DNA of 64,000 nucleotides from Spodoptera frugiperda (GCF_023101765.2 NC_064218.1:7874001-7938000), one strand, 5' to 3'; counted from the first letter of the stretch, positions 34,600-46,053 are shown. Numbers and translations: made by a program. The notes: generated by a model not told the origin, from the letters alone.

Positions 34600-34778
34600 A
34601 TTTAGTTATACAGCTTATTCTTGGTAAGTTCGTTTGCTTATATTCGATGTGCACAAAATATAGAAATGGTAATTTGCTAAAAAAAAACTAACATTTAGTT
34701 AGCCAACTTATTCTTGATAAGACGTTTGCTTATATTCGATGTACACAAAATATAGAAATGGTAATTTGCTAAAAAAAC
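34600..34778 (+). repeat. Two-copy tandem duplication, ~92-bp unit
   Basis: Copy 1 starts near 34600 and copy 2 near 34693. Shared words are tttagtta, cttattctt, gtttgcttatattcgatgt, acaaaatatagaaatggtaa, tttgctaaaaaaa. The copies differ at a few positions. Confidence 0.85.
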
Positions 34779-35114
34779 CTGAAAACCTCCAAATAATGTA
34801 ACCAGTATAAGGTAACCTAACCAAATAAGGCCTACCTTATTTTTATTACCGCCTAGCTCGTAGGTTTAAAATGACAATGGGCTGATAATTTCAAAATCTT
34901 ATTTTTATTTATTAAACTTTGTAATAATGGAATCAAAATGGCTTTAGAAACAAAAATTACAATTTTGTAAACACAAATAACTAAAGTGTCACTTTGTCCT
35001 TATTGGGAACCCTATGTCTTAATAAGGCCTCAATAAAGACTAGTAAGTATTCAACTTCTTAATCATAACAAAACTTTGTCAATGCTTATAATAAATGTAA
35101 TGAGATCTTATTAA

Positions 35115-35330
35115 TTAATTTTGGTCATTATACATCAGGCTAAACGAGTTTCTCATCATGTAATACCCAAGTAACATCTTTGAAGTCATCGGCACCCCAG
35201 CATCAGTCAAACGAATGAGAATAACTTCTTGTTCTGTAGCCAATTTAGCGACCGACCTAGCTTTCGTGTAGTGGAAACCACTCTTTAGATGATGCGTACT
35301 TCTTTGGAAGTTATATCTGGCTGCAGCAGC
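35115..35330 (-). pseudogene. Pogo-like transposase N-terminal fragment
   Basis: A 71-codon open stretch read on the minus strand from 35330 to a TAA at 35115-35117. The first residues (ARYNFQRSTHHLKSG) fit the recognition helix of a psq/pogo helix-turn-helix. The next part (LATEQEVILIRL, then GVPMTSKM) fits the start of a CENP-B-type DNA-binding domain, where a G-F/V-P-x-T motif is usual. A stop directly precedes the fragment and no DDE catalytic core follows, so it is a remnant. Assignment is from pattern memory, not from a search. Confidence 0.55.
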
Positions 35331-35657
35331 CTACCGGGTAAAACAGGGTGCATAAAATTCGAAGGGTGAATAGATACTATGAAGAATTTCCCGATATCCA
35401 TTCACCCCTTTTCTGCATCTATTCACCCCGTTTACCCCTTTCTACCATTTTAACAGCGTTTTCCATCTTTTGCAAAATCCATTGGCTTTCTTTTTGACAG
35501 AAGCTGGTGATCCGTTTTCTATAAAATTACTGAAAAACAACTATGTCGTAATAAGGCCTACACGTTTTTTTTGTAGGCTTTATTAGGGCATGGCACATAG
35601 GTAAACAAAACAACGATTATATGAAATACACCGATATTATAGCTATTTCACTTATGT

Positions 35658-35698
35658 ATTATACTTTTAGCCATCTCCTCGATGGCTAAAAGTATAAT
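35658..35698. repeat. Perfect 18-bp stem hairpin
   Basis: Arms 35658-35675 and 35681-35698 (attatacttttagccatc and its complement) around loop tcctc, inside the pogo-like element. Confidence 0.95.
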
Positions 35699-35979
35699 TG
35701 TCATACAGACAAAACACGGCACGTCGTATACTGATAAATATAAAAATACTAACAGTTTACGCTACTCGAATTTTATAAAAACTAAAGTGCGCTCCACTTC
35801 GTGATTGTTGTCGTCTGTAGGTTCCAACATAATCGCGGCACGGGTTGCTTGCTGTGCTCAAATTAGTTAAGTAATGTGCATGCACACTTCTACAAACTTT
35901 GGCAACCATTTGACATCGGGAAGAGGTAAATTTTCAAAATAGGCTTTATTGGGGCATAGGCCTTATTTGGTTAGGTTAC

Positions 35980-36365
35980 TATACTACGAATAGTTTTTTT
36001 TTGTATCAATATTTCTGTAGATAAAGAAATTACAAAAAATAATATTATTTATTTATTTGTTATAATTATTTGTCTTAATATTAATTCAATTATTTCTAAT
36101 TTTAAGAGTAAGTATGATAATTACAAAATTAATAATTAAAAGTCAACGCGAATAAAGCTCGTCACTTCAAAAATTATATCAGAATCGATTACGATCACCG
36201 AGTAATCGACTAATGTAATAGAGACATTGCCTGCGTCGGAAGACACGCGAGTTAACACCATAATCGAATTACTTACGTGCTATTAAATTATTATTAACAA
36301 CAATATCATGAAATACGTTTCAAGGTGAAATTAATTTACGTGGGAACATGTTTCCATCAATATTT
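35980..36365. other. Spacer, no feature seen
   Basis: AT-rich sequence without recognisable content. Confidence 0.5.
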
Positions 36366-36480
36366 TTTTATGGAATAGATGGTAAATGAGTAGACGAGTC
36401 ACCTGGTGGTAAGCAATCAGCGCCACCCATGGACACCCGCAAGACCAGAGGAGTCACAGGTGCGTTGCCGGCCTTTTAAA
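36366..36480 (+). repeat. L1p repeat, variant partial copy
   Basis: tagacgagtcacctggtggt, cgccacccatggacacccgc, gtgcgttgccggccttttaa. It then departs from the main family. Confidence 0.7.
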
Positions 36481-36952
36481 AGGAGTATGCTCACGGAAAT
36501 ATCACCGACGACAGCTAATTTCACAGTTTTGCTGTGCGAGGCAGAAAGTTTCGGGAGAAACTTCTTTAGTATTCCCTAGTATATAAAAAAATATTATTTC
36601 TGAGAAAAGTAGCTAAGATAATGTAATTAAAAAGTATATACCTATTTTAAACAGAACTTTGATAATATTTCGTTCAACTTGAAATAATTCTTATTGAAAA
36701 TACACATAGAATTTACATTAGCTTGCTACATTATTCAGTTTCATACCTCTCGTTGCAATATATTTGATTAAAATCCTTCAAAGAACAGCTACTACATTAT
36801 CTTTGAATAGGATTTTCAGAAATTTGTCCTAAGCCAATCCTATTGTGGTTCGTTTCGTCACGTAAAAATGTAAAGAAGATTTCTGAAGTTGCAGTACCTA
36901 TGTGCCATCAAATGGTAAAGTAAATTGAAGATTTGATTTAACACAACACAAC

Positions 36953-37215
36953 GTCACGCCTTTTTATCCCTGAAGGTGTAGGCAGTGGTACACATTACGG
37001 CATGTAATGCCGCTATACAATGTACTTTAATGTACTTACTTTTCACTATTTGTGTTATAAGTCCCATGTAATAGGGGGTGAGCCTATTGCCATATACTGG
37101 GCTGGCAATTCCAGACTCCGTGCTACTACTGAGAAATTTTCGTAAAACAAAAAAAGACCCAGTAATACTTTGCCCGACCCGAGAATCGAACCCGAGACCC
37201 TTTATTCCATGGAAA
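36953..37215 (-). repeat. SINE-B, most complete copy
   Basis: On the minus strand a B-box GGTTCGATTC (37192-37183) is followed by ctcgggtcgggcaaagtatt, gtagcacggagtctggaatt, caccccctattacatgggac, acaaatagtgaaaagtaagt, and a tail ggcgtgacgttgtgttgtg. An internal Pol III promoter is implied; no clean A-box was found. To its right (37205-37240) lies a Helitron-like end phrase (ctctggcagaagata). Confidence 0.75.
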
Positions 37216-37240
37216 CGAGGGCGAAGCCTCTGGCAGAAGA

Positions 37241-38640
37241 TAGTAGGAAATAATCAGTCTATTCTTTCTATAAGTACCACGATGGTATGTTAATGTAAGA
37301 AAAATAAGTACCGACTACAAAGGTAGGTACATAGCTACGTTCGTGTATCACGGACAGACTCCCGGGAAATCTTAATTTCATAAATTAAAAACGTTCTAGA
37401 AACGTCGCCGCGAGTGGATTCCGCGAAATAATATCTTGTTCACGATGTTCTATATATTATAATAACACGCTGCCTGCAGGCCTTTTCATGTATCACTAGT
37501 AACTGTGATTATATTTGAAATTACTGTAATATAGGTCATATAGGTTTCATGAGTAATAGGTATGTAAAGGACTGGCATAAGATTTTCTGTTCATATCACA
37601 AAAATGTTGTGGAATAAAGAGGCCCGTTAAAAAAGTTACAGATTTGAGAATTCATATAACGTCATTCCAATAAACTACCGATCGGTAAATTTAATGTTTA
37701 GCAAGATAAGAAATCGATACAAATGGCAACAGAAAACTAATTTTTGCTCCTTAATATAACAAGAGATAGAAAGGAGTGTCAGGAAAATCCCAACTAACGT
37801 TGTAAATGCGAAAATATATGTACCTATTTATTTAATACTTCTTGACGATTCACCATTAAATAATCTTCTTGAAATTTTTATACATTTTTATACAACACTA
37901 GCAAACTCGGCGAACTCCGTTTCGCCACCAATCTTGTTTCCTACTTTATTTATTTAATTTTTCCTGATTTTTTTTGCTATAAACCACACGGAGCCGGAGA
38001 CCTTTCCAACAGAAACTAGTCTATGCCAACATAGATACGAAAATCCCAACTACTATAATAAATGCGAAAATATATGTCATGTATCTATTTAATACCCTTG
38101 ACCACCCCACCTTATTAATTAATCTTCTTGAAATTTTCATACAAGTGTTTGGAAGACAAAAGAACAACATAACCAAGCTTAAATAAAATGTTTTTTTTAA
38201 AAAGGAACTGCCTTTAATTTTCTTTACCACCTTCATTTATATCCCTAAGACCGTCTTCTACGTCTGAGAAATACTATGCTGATATCCACACCAAATACGT
38301 ACAGCCAAACGCAAGATAATCGCGAAACATACATACAAACTGAGAAGCTTCTAAAAACAATGGGCTAAAAGCTAGTTTTGATATAAATTAGTGACGGTAA
38401 TTGAATTAGAACTCAATTTCAAATTCAGTAGAGTACATTATTACAGTTACAGCTCTACTAACAAGGGACTCAATGTAACAATAATCATATTTGACACACG
38501 TAAAACCGTCGTGTGCTCTGAATTCGCGTTGCATATGTAATTCGTTGCGAGAACAATAACGGACTGATTGTAAACAACATTAAAACGGTACGCCCACTCC
38601 CTGTGCTCAACGTAGATGTTACATAGACTAGATACGGCAA
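37241..38640. other. Spacer with a Helitron/RTE-like fragment
   Basis: 37888-38385 contains aacactagcaaactcggcga, aactccgtttcgccacc and, at the right, atgggctaaaagctagttt. These resemble decayed Lep1/Helitron-like sequence. Nothing else is recognised. Confidence 0.4.
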
Positions 38641-38654
38641 AGTGTCAGACGGTT

Positions 38655-38980
38655 TACCAGTGTGAGAGAGCCATGCTTCAGCACGAATGGAGTGAGTGAT
38701 ACTACGGCCTCACAGAAAACCGGCCCATTTAACCCGCTTCCCAATCACTAATTCCTCAACCCTTAAATTTCTAATCCCCAAAAGGCCGGAAACGATTGCT
38801 TACTATTAGGTGATCCGTCTGTTGGTTTATGGGTTATATCATTTAAAAAAGTCCTAACCTCCAAAAGGCCGGCAACGTACTTGTTACGCCTCTGATATTT
38901 CAGGGGTTGGCGGCGATTGCTCACCATCAGGTGATGCGTCTGCTCGTTTGAGATTGGCTCGGTTTATATCATAAAAAAAA
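38655..38980 (-). repeat. Two L1p repeats in tandem, minus strand
   Basis: 38655-38850 (gagagccatgcttcagcacg, ctcacagaaaaccggccc, ttaggtgatccgtctg) is followed by a second, shorter copy to 38980 (aaaaggccggcaacgtactt, attgctcaccatcaggtgat). Confidence 0.75.
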
Positions 38981-39537
38981 TGTATTTGGTGTTTTTCTTT
39001 TTAACTAATCGTAGGAAAAGAAAATTGACATGAAATAATACTCGTGTTGTGTTTATTTGTTATGATCGATTACTCATCGCCTATCAATTAAAAAACATAG
39101 GCATGTATATACAATATAGTATTTTGAGTGTAATTAATCGTGTGTTGCTGTGAAGTTTTCACTTGCTCAGTACATATTTGCAATATATTAAAGTTGATCG
39201 TATCGACAACAATGAAAAAAGTTCTATTTTCATATCAGAAAAAAATTTAGCATTTAAAAACTTTATTTAAATTTGAAAAAAGAAATGAGTTGTTCCTTTT
39301 CACAGGTATGTTTAGTAAGCAATATCTAGTCAATTTTACATCGGTGTGTATACATCCTGTATTCATGACGTCATATTAAAGTCAGAGCGTCGGTTGTTTT
39401 ATTCATACAGACGACTATAGACACGAAGCCTTGCACACGCATCATACAAAGCTTTGAATCGCTTTAAATTCTATGTAAATGTTACAATCCCTGTAAATAA
39501 AACGCCAAATTTTTGCACATTATTATAGCTTTTATTG
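38981..39537. other. Spacer, no feature seen
   Basis: AT-rich. A plus-strand ttccttttcacag|gtatgt at 39290-39310 looks like a splice acceptor fused to a donor but is considered chance. Confidence 0.45.
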
Positions 39538-39577
39538 TTTATGTATTAAACAAAAAAATTATTGTTTAATACATAAA
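39538..39577. repeat. 15-bp stem hairpin
   Basis: Perfect arms 39538-39552 and 39563-39577 (tttatgtattaaaca) around a 10-nt A/T loop, directly left of an R1-tail copy. Confidence 0.9.
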
Positions 39578-39915
39578 GGCTTTTTTTGAAGGGAGAAAGT
39601 CATCCAATTATTTCCTCCACCTTGGGTGAGGTGAGAGAAAGTGTCAGGATTTTACTGACTAAAAACAACCTTGTTCCTACTCCTGTTCTTCGTGCCGCAG
39701 CCTCGGCAACCCGTCAGGTCTTCCGCGACTACGTACATTTAAAGACCACCTCAGACTTAGAGAACCAAAGATCGGGATCATCTAGCGAGTTTACCGAGTC
39801 TCCGGCTTAAACAACAGCAGAAGGAACGGGGTGGTTTTTAGTTACTGAAAGTCTGACACTCCCTCTCGTCTCGCTCAAGGGATTGAAGGGCATTCCACGC
39901 TGAAAAAAAATCGTA
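39578..39915. repeat. Two inverted R1-like LINE tails
   Basis: A minus-oriented copy (39586-39730: gtcatccaattatttcctcc, ccttgttcctactcctgttc) is followed by a plus-oriented one (39790-39915: gagtctccggcttaaacaac, ggaacggggtggtttttagt, gtctgacactccctctcgtc) ending in an A-run. They form an imperfect inverted pair around about 60 bp. Confidence 0.7.
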
Positions 39916-41413
39916 AGTGAAAATGTCATTGCCCTTACGACTGCTAGAACAACAAAGCTATCATTCAAATAAAACATAAAACGAATAGAATCTCTAAACG
40001 TTTTTATTTCAAAGTGTAAAATGCAAAACGAAAATAAAATACCTGAATATTTGATACAAATCTATGTATGAAATAAGCTCGAATTTAATTTGTATCTTCT
40101 ATACTCAGTAACAAAGTACAATTTAGCATATCAATCGTATTTGCTAGTCAGAATTTATATTTATGAAGTGCTAAGAATGTCTAAGTATCCAATATACTCT
40201 CTATGATTGAGTTGGTAATGGTGCCAAGTGCTTTGTTGTGATAAAAGATTCTTGAGTGATTTGCCAAAGTACTCAGTACGTTTATGAAACGTATGATTTA
40301 ATCGATTATCGATATAATTTTATCGAACTATTTAATCATATTTTACTGTTGGGAGAAACAAAACAAACAACATAAATATTAAAATCCTTTTTTTTTTATT
40401 TGATTAAAACTTTACTTTTTACTCTGCTAAAAGTACGCTGCTAATAACGAAAATATTAAAACGTTATGTCAATTTGTACGTAAACTACGAGTATCAACAC
40501 TCGTATTAACGAGGCACGACTTTTATTGCAGTGTTATTCAATTAAAAGTAGCAGTCAGTCGTCGAAATATAAATTGAATTTATTTCATAAATTCCCGACT
40601 GCAGTCGAGACTAAACTCACAGTGAGAGTAAATATTGGTTAAACGGTTCAAATAAAAACAAGTTTTATTCGGTTTTTTTGTATGTTTTAACGAGTCAAAA
40701 AGTAAATGTATGAAATAAAAAATAGTCGTTTAAAAACACGGGTGGTTTCGGGGCGTAAATGATAGCCTATGATTATTGCGTAGCAGTGCTACGAGCGTAG
40801 CGCGTAGCCCGTAGTCGAGCTACGAGAATAGATTTATAGAAACAACGACCAGAATGTTTATCTTAATATGTGATTACTTGATAGGATGTTAGTGGTTATA
40901 TATTATATAATTAATTTTATATTTCTATGTAATTAAGAGAAAATATTAATAAGTTTAAACTAACCGACTCCAAATACAATTTCACAATCAATAAATAAAG
41001 TGAGCAGTATATTTTGTTGATGTTACTATTCTTACAATATTGTAAATTAAAGCTTAAAATTACCGTATTGTCATCAATGTAAAATTCTGCAACAGTTTGT
41101 TTCATTCTTTACATTAACTTTGTGTTTTTCCTTCAGCAGAAGACAAACATTAGACTTTTCGTAATTCTATCGGATTATGCGACTAATCGTCCATTTTAAT
41201 TCATAAAATATACAGTCGCTGTGGAAAAGAGGCTTTCGTTCAGATAATCCTAGAGTGGATTAAAAAAAAACAATATAGCATAACATTACTCCGTTTATTT
41301 TCCAGAGGAACAGATAGAAGAGTATTTATTATATTTCACCCACTTTTGGCTATGGTATATTGTGTTCTATATTTTGATAACGTAAAAACACAAACTACAT
41401 TTAAAGAAACATA
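39916..41413. other. Spacer with small cgtag-rich patch
   Basis: No gene is recognised. 40778-40826 is a degenerate run of cgtag/ctacg words. TATCGATA-like words occur near 40305-40325. Confidence 0.45.
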
Positions 41414-41424
41414 CACAGCATCAC

Positions 41425-42360
41425 TTGCCACCTCCGGGTGGGTCCCAAATAACGGCGGGAGGAGTTTCCATCGGCGTCGAGACGACGATGAAGTACCTAG
41501 GACTCGTCCTCGACAGTCGATGGAACTTCGTGGAACACTTTCGACGTTTGGCTCCTAAGTTGGAACGGACGGGGGCTGCGCTTAAGCGGCTCCTGCCAAA
41601 CCTCGGGGGCCAAATGCCTCCTGCCGGAGGTTGTACGCGGGGATCGTGCGATCCATGGCCCTCTACGGCGCCCCTGTGTGGGCGCCGAACCTGATGCGGC
41701 GGCCAGCTCGGGCGCTGCAAACACATCTCAGAGGGTCATGGCCATCCGGGTGATCCGTGGATATCGCACGATCTACCGGGGAGGCGGCGAACCTCCTTGC
41801 CGGATTACCGCCGTGGGATTTGGAGGCGAAGGTGCTATACGCACGTGTTCAGTTTGCGCGCACGACGCGTGCCGCCGGGGCGAAACTCCACTGCCGCGCC
41901 AGATCAATTGCGTGGCCACACGAGCTCCAAACACGATCTCATGGCGGAATGGCAGCAACCACTGTAACAACCGAGGGCTGGGCTCGCTGTCATCGCAGCG
42001 GTAAGTCCCCTCTTTGAGGAGTGGCTAGAGAGGCCCACGGCGTCCTCACCTACCGCCTGACGCAGGTGCTTACCGGACATGGGAGTTTCGGTAGGTTCCT
42101 GTTCCTTATTGGGCGGGAGGAAACGCCCGGGTTCATCACAAAGGACCGCCCGGAGGACACATAAACATACGGTGGCGGTGTGCCCTGCGTGGGCTGAGTA
42201 CCGCCAAGTTTCACGATGTGGTCGGGACGGCGACCTCTCGCGCCCGATTACTGGTTCAGGCCATGGTGCGGAGCGAGAGGACTGGGATGCCGTCTCCTAT
42301 TTCTCGAAGCAGTCATACTAGCTAGGAGGAGGCGGGGCGCGTGAGGGAACAAACCTCCTC
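41425..42360 (+). pseudogene. R1-like ORF2 C-terminal remnant, frameshifted
   Basis: Three forward frames hold successive parts. 41443-41610 has GVSIGVETTMKYLGLVLDSR then FRRLAPKLERTGAALKRLL, the region after the RT palm in R1-clade ORF2. About 41730-41770 has AIRVIRGYRTI. 41770-42015 continues in a third frame with LLAGLPPWDLEAKVLYARVQ. 42040-42320 contains LTYRLTQVLTGHGSFGRFL and then a region where the terminal zinc motif of R1 proteins would lie. At least two frameshifts separate these, and no catalytic RT motifs remain because of 5' truncation. The product cannot be functional. Clade naming is from memory of R1-type proteins. Confidence 0.75.
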
Positions 42361-42736
42361 ACGCCCCAGCCGTCGCGAGAGACACTCCGGGCGTCAATAA
42401 ATCGCGGGACGATTGTCGGCCACCGTAAGTGCGGGCCTTGCGGGCGGCGAGTAAAGGGTAGCTCACCGCATCGAACAGAACCAGACCCGTGCGTACAGCG
42501 CGTAGCGTTCCGCGCGCACCTCAAAGAGCCATCAGACCACCACAGATGGGGCCCAGTAGGGCTGATGCCTGATCCGGAGCTGCGGATAACCTAGCGGGTT
42601 TACCGGGGCTCCGGCTCGACAAGCAGGAGAAGGAACGGGGTAGTTTTTAGTCAGTTAAGTAGTTTGACACTCCCTCTCGATCGCCCAATGTGGGAGAAGT
42701 CATTGGATTGATGTTTATATTTTGAAAAAAAAAAAA
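41428..42736 (+). mobile_element. 5'-truncated R1-like non-LTR retrotransposon
   Basis: A GC-rich block that ends in a 12-13 base A-run and is flanked by the 14-bp duplication acacagcatcactt (41414-41427 and 42737-42750). This is the signature of target-primed reverse transcription. It contains the C-terminal part of a reverse transcriptase frame, then the 3' untranslated tail (42570-42720) that recurs around the window. Base composition contrasts sharply with the AT-rich flanks. Confidence 0.9.
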
Positions 42737-42750
42737 ACACAGCATCACTT

Positions 42751-43261
42751 ATCTGGCATCAACAACATCCATCGTCCTTCTATGGTGTCTACAGCGAGTC
42801 ATCAGTACAAACACAGGGTTGATTGAACAACAGAAAACTAGCTGTTTAAAGAAAACAATTAAATTGACACCAAGCAAAATGCTCTCCAATCAAGAGTATA
42901 CTTATCTATACAATGTCGTTGGTTTGCGCAACAATTACGATATACAGCTAAGCCTCCAATTTTCGAGCAAGTTACAACTAAACTGAGAACAAGCAGTTTG
43001 TATGGACCCGATGAAATATCAATTTCACGACAAGCTTGCCTCTGCCGACGTAATAAGTTTCGAAGCTCTGCACATATGTCACACACACAAATTTTAAATT
43101 GCTTTATAACAGTAGAAGCCTGGAACAGGTTCTAGGTATGCGCAGTTATATAATGGTAACTTTGGTTTTTGTATTGAAATTATAATGTTTTGTAGTCTGT
43201 ATGTATTCAATAACTTGCAATTGATTGTTTTCTTTAAATTAACCATTGTCCTAGGCTAAAA
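42751..43261. other. Spacer, no feature seen
   Basis: AT-rich sequence without recognisable content. Confidence 0.5.
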
Positions 43262-43445
43262 TTTTCTCCTGTATCGTGGGCGCTTAGACCAACATGCAAG
43301 TTCACATTCGTATCATACCCAGACCCGAAACAAAATTTGCGAATCGCGAATCATACAAATAATTACTCCGTACTCGAATTAAACCGTTACACGTTGCGCA
43401 ATAGTCGATTGTCCAGCCACCGCTTAACCGTGCAGTCGAATCAAA
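43262..43445 (-). repeat. SINE-A, diverged minus-strand copy
   Basis: In reverse: gactgcacggttaagcggtg, gctggacaatcgac (A-box region), then a body ending gatacaggagaaaattt as in the 7356 copy. The B-box is degraded. Confidence 0.6.
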
Positions 43446-44469
43446 AGAAATATTACCAACTCTTTACCCAATTGTAAAGAACGCAGACAACTACCAAGTA
43501 AAAAATAAATAAAAAAGGAAGTAATACACTCTACATCAAATCTCGAACAATACTACCTACCTAAGTATAAGTATAAAAATAAAATAATATCATTTCTCCA
43601 CTTGTGGAAAAGAACGTGCGATCATTATCCAGCGCACGAGTGCCCGTGACATACATTACGACATTACATTACTTCAGAGGGCGCACCGATCGACACACCA
43701 CTTGAAACGTCTCTCAATTGAAGGAGATTACAAGCAATAGGGTTTTAAAAGAAAAAAAATATTCTTTGGATGATTTGCCAATGATGATCGAAATAAAGAT
43801 CATAATTTGATACCTGAATGTAATGTATGGTAAAGTAAACAAGCCTTTATGTGTATTTCATACATGCAATATTTTCACACTGCTACAATGAAAAAGAGGT
43901 TCCATTTTTTTTATTATAAACAATACTCGAAGCAATGGAATGAATTGCAACTTTAAAAATACTCCTCGCTCTTTCCCCATGACATACTACATATTTGTAA
44001 TTCCAAACTATACTTTCAAAGACAAAAAAAAACACATTAAGTAGTTCACCATGATAACAGCAAAACTCATCCTTTATTTCGTAAAGAATGTCACCAAAAC
44101 ATTATATCAGTTTGCTTATTTTTTGTATCCATATGGAGCGATGTCAAGGACTTGAGAGCCACATGGGGCCTGCCCTTTGCTTGGTATTTAGAGAGCATTG
44201 TTGCCGCGCAGAGGGCCTATTAATATCTGTAAGAGGCATAAACTTTAATATCCTGATAAACGAACAATATATCAAAGTTTATGGCTCTTGGTGGTGACAA
44301 TGAATAACGTGCAGTTTCAGTGTTTTCAAGGTGACTTGTTAGTTATGAATGTGACATTTTGTTGTGCTATGTTATTGATTAGTGTGCGTATAATAACACT
44401 CTTCTGGTCACTTTGTTCGTCGAGTGGTTTCGAGATAGATTTCGGATTAGATCCCCAGATCAATGATGT
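43446..44469. other. Spacer, no gene recognised
   Basis: Reading frames at 44088-44593 are open but motif-free, and their right part runs into the LINE tail. Confidence 0.45.
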
Positions 44470-44632
44470 ACTACTTCTGATCCTGAGCTGCGGACTACCT
44501 AGCGGGTTTACCGGAGCTCCGGCTCGAAAAACAGGAGTAGGAACGGGGTGGTTTTTAATTAGTAAGAGTCTGACTCCCTCTCGCCTCGACTAAGGCGAGA
44601 GAAGTCACTGGATGACTTTCAACACTAAAAAA
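44470..44632 (+). repeat. R1-like LINE 3' tail, truncated copy
   Basis: tgatcctgagctgcggacta, gggtttaccggagctccggc, ggaacggggtggtttttaat, gcgagagaagtcactggatg, then A-rich. The tail hairpin is imperfect in this copy. Confidence 0.85.
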
Positions 44633-45160
44633 GTGATGATAAATAATACCAAGTAACCAAATTTTTAACCACCACACTCAGAGTCGTTCAACGGTTAAAA
44701 TAATTATAAAGAAAATATGTGTGTCTGTGAAATGTATAAAATATCGTAAAATTGCTGTTTTAGAAGAACTTTTCCTTCAACATTTTAAAACTATTCAGTA
44801 CTATTCTTCCATTAAACTACAAAATATTATAATGTATTATTAACTTAAATCCCGTTAGTTCGTCAGTGATTACAATTACTGTTTAATTAATACAATCACG
44901 TGGGATTAAATACCTTGATTAATTCAATATCGTACATAGTATAGTGGGGACTTATTAATCTACATAATGTATTATGTCTTACAAAATGAAATTAGCTAAG
45001 GTTGTATGAATATTAGAGCGATGATGAAGTTAATTGTGTTGTGGATAGACGTTGCTGAAATGTTAGATAACGTGATATTATGTCAGTTATTCACTGAAGG
45101 GTTAACTTTATTTCCTAAACAGAAGGTTTAAAATCTATTTGATAAGTCCAGATATTTTAA
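44633..45160. other. Spacer with MITE end fragment
   Basis: 44669-44700 (cacactcagagtcgttcaac) looks like one end of MITE M1. The rest is featureless. Confidence 0.45.
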
Positions 45161-45315
45161 TCTTGCTGCTGACTGCCTAGCGGGTTACCGGGGCTCCGGC
45201 TCGAAAAGCAGAAGTAGGAACGAGGTGGTTTTAGTCAGTAAGAGTCTGACACCCCCTCTTGCCTCGCCCAAGGCGGGAGAAGTCATTGGATGACTTCTCC
45301 CCTCAAAAATAAAAA
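45161..45315 (+). repeat. R1-like LINE 3' tail with terminal hairpin
   Basis: gcgggttaccggggctccgg, tcgaaaagcagaagtaggaa, gtcagtaagagtctgacacc. Then a perfect 12-bp stem (45275-45286 with 45290-45301, loop tgg) and an A-rich end. Confidence 0.85.
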
Positions 45316-45894
45316 CGATATTTTGTTCTTAGAAATCATTACATATTTTTTTCATTGCAGAACTTTCCTGCAAAAGTACTCAATAACATTAAGATATATC
45401 TCACTCTTTCTCAAAAACACAACGAAAACTCATGTACTAATCCATTACTCTTAGAATAAGTTGCAAATCCAAACCATTTTGCGCCCACACAACTTTAAAA
45501 CTTACCACAAGGAACTAAAGTCGCTTCTAGTTTGTACGTTAGGAAACTTTATGGCAGTGTGCGAACCTCGCACTTTCCCTCCACACGGAGCATTCATTCA
45601 TCAGACCAGAGACACTCGGTTTCGTTGCGGTTGACTTGAATGAATCGTGCTTGTCTATGGTACGCGTCAAACATGGCTACGTCATTGGAATTGGAATGGC
45701 TCGTTTGAATTTGTGGGTTAGTATAACAGTTGTAGGTTTGGAATTTGTTATTTAAATATTGTTTTATGTAGAATATTATTTTTAATTCAAGATAGTAATT
45801 ATCATAAAAGCTATAGTGTATTAGTTTGTTTGCTTTTTTCACCCCACTTGATGATTTTTTTTATGAAATGAAGTTTGTCTGGAGATGGGAAACT
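45316..45894. other. Spacer, no gene recognised
   Basis: An open minus-strand frame at 45594-45842 has no motif. Confidence 0.45.
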
Positions 45895-46053
45895 CATCTT
45901 ACTAATGTTATAAATACGTATGAGTTTATGTGTTTGTGTGTATGTTTGTTACTCAATCACGTCAAAACGGTTGAAGTGATTCGGATTAGCTTCTAGAATA
46001 GGGTTTTTTTTTATCCCACTAGTAACAGAAGACTTCTTACAGAAGCTAGTAAA
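45895..46053 (+). repeat. Lep1/Helitron-like repeat
   Basis: tcttactaatgttataaata, tatgtttgttactcaatcac, aaacggttgaagtgattcgg, ttatcccactagtaacaga, ending gaagctagtaaa. The CTAG-containing end fits Helitron-type 3' ends. Confidence 0.6.

Larger units (their letters stand above)
34812..35979 (-). mobile_element. Decayed pogo-like DNA transposon with 23-bp perfect TIRs
   Basis: The ends 34812-34834 and 35957-35979 are exact inverted repeats (gtaacctaaccaaataaggc plus cta). The interior holds a pogo-type DNA-binding fragment on the minus strand (35115-35330) and further aataaggcct and ggctttatt-gggca words near 35013, 35550 and 35575. No clear target duplication was found; a TA duplication is expected for pogo elements. 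About 1.17 kb, too short for a full transposase, so internally deleted. Confidence 0.7.

Noticed and set aside
39290..39310. Plus-strand ttccttttcacag|gtatgt as a third recursive splice site
   Set aside because: Opposite strand to the two strong sites, weaker donor (GTATGT), and a shorter tract. Probably chance.
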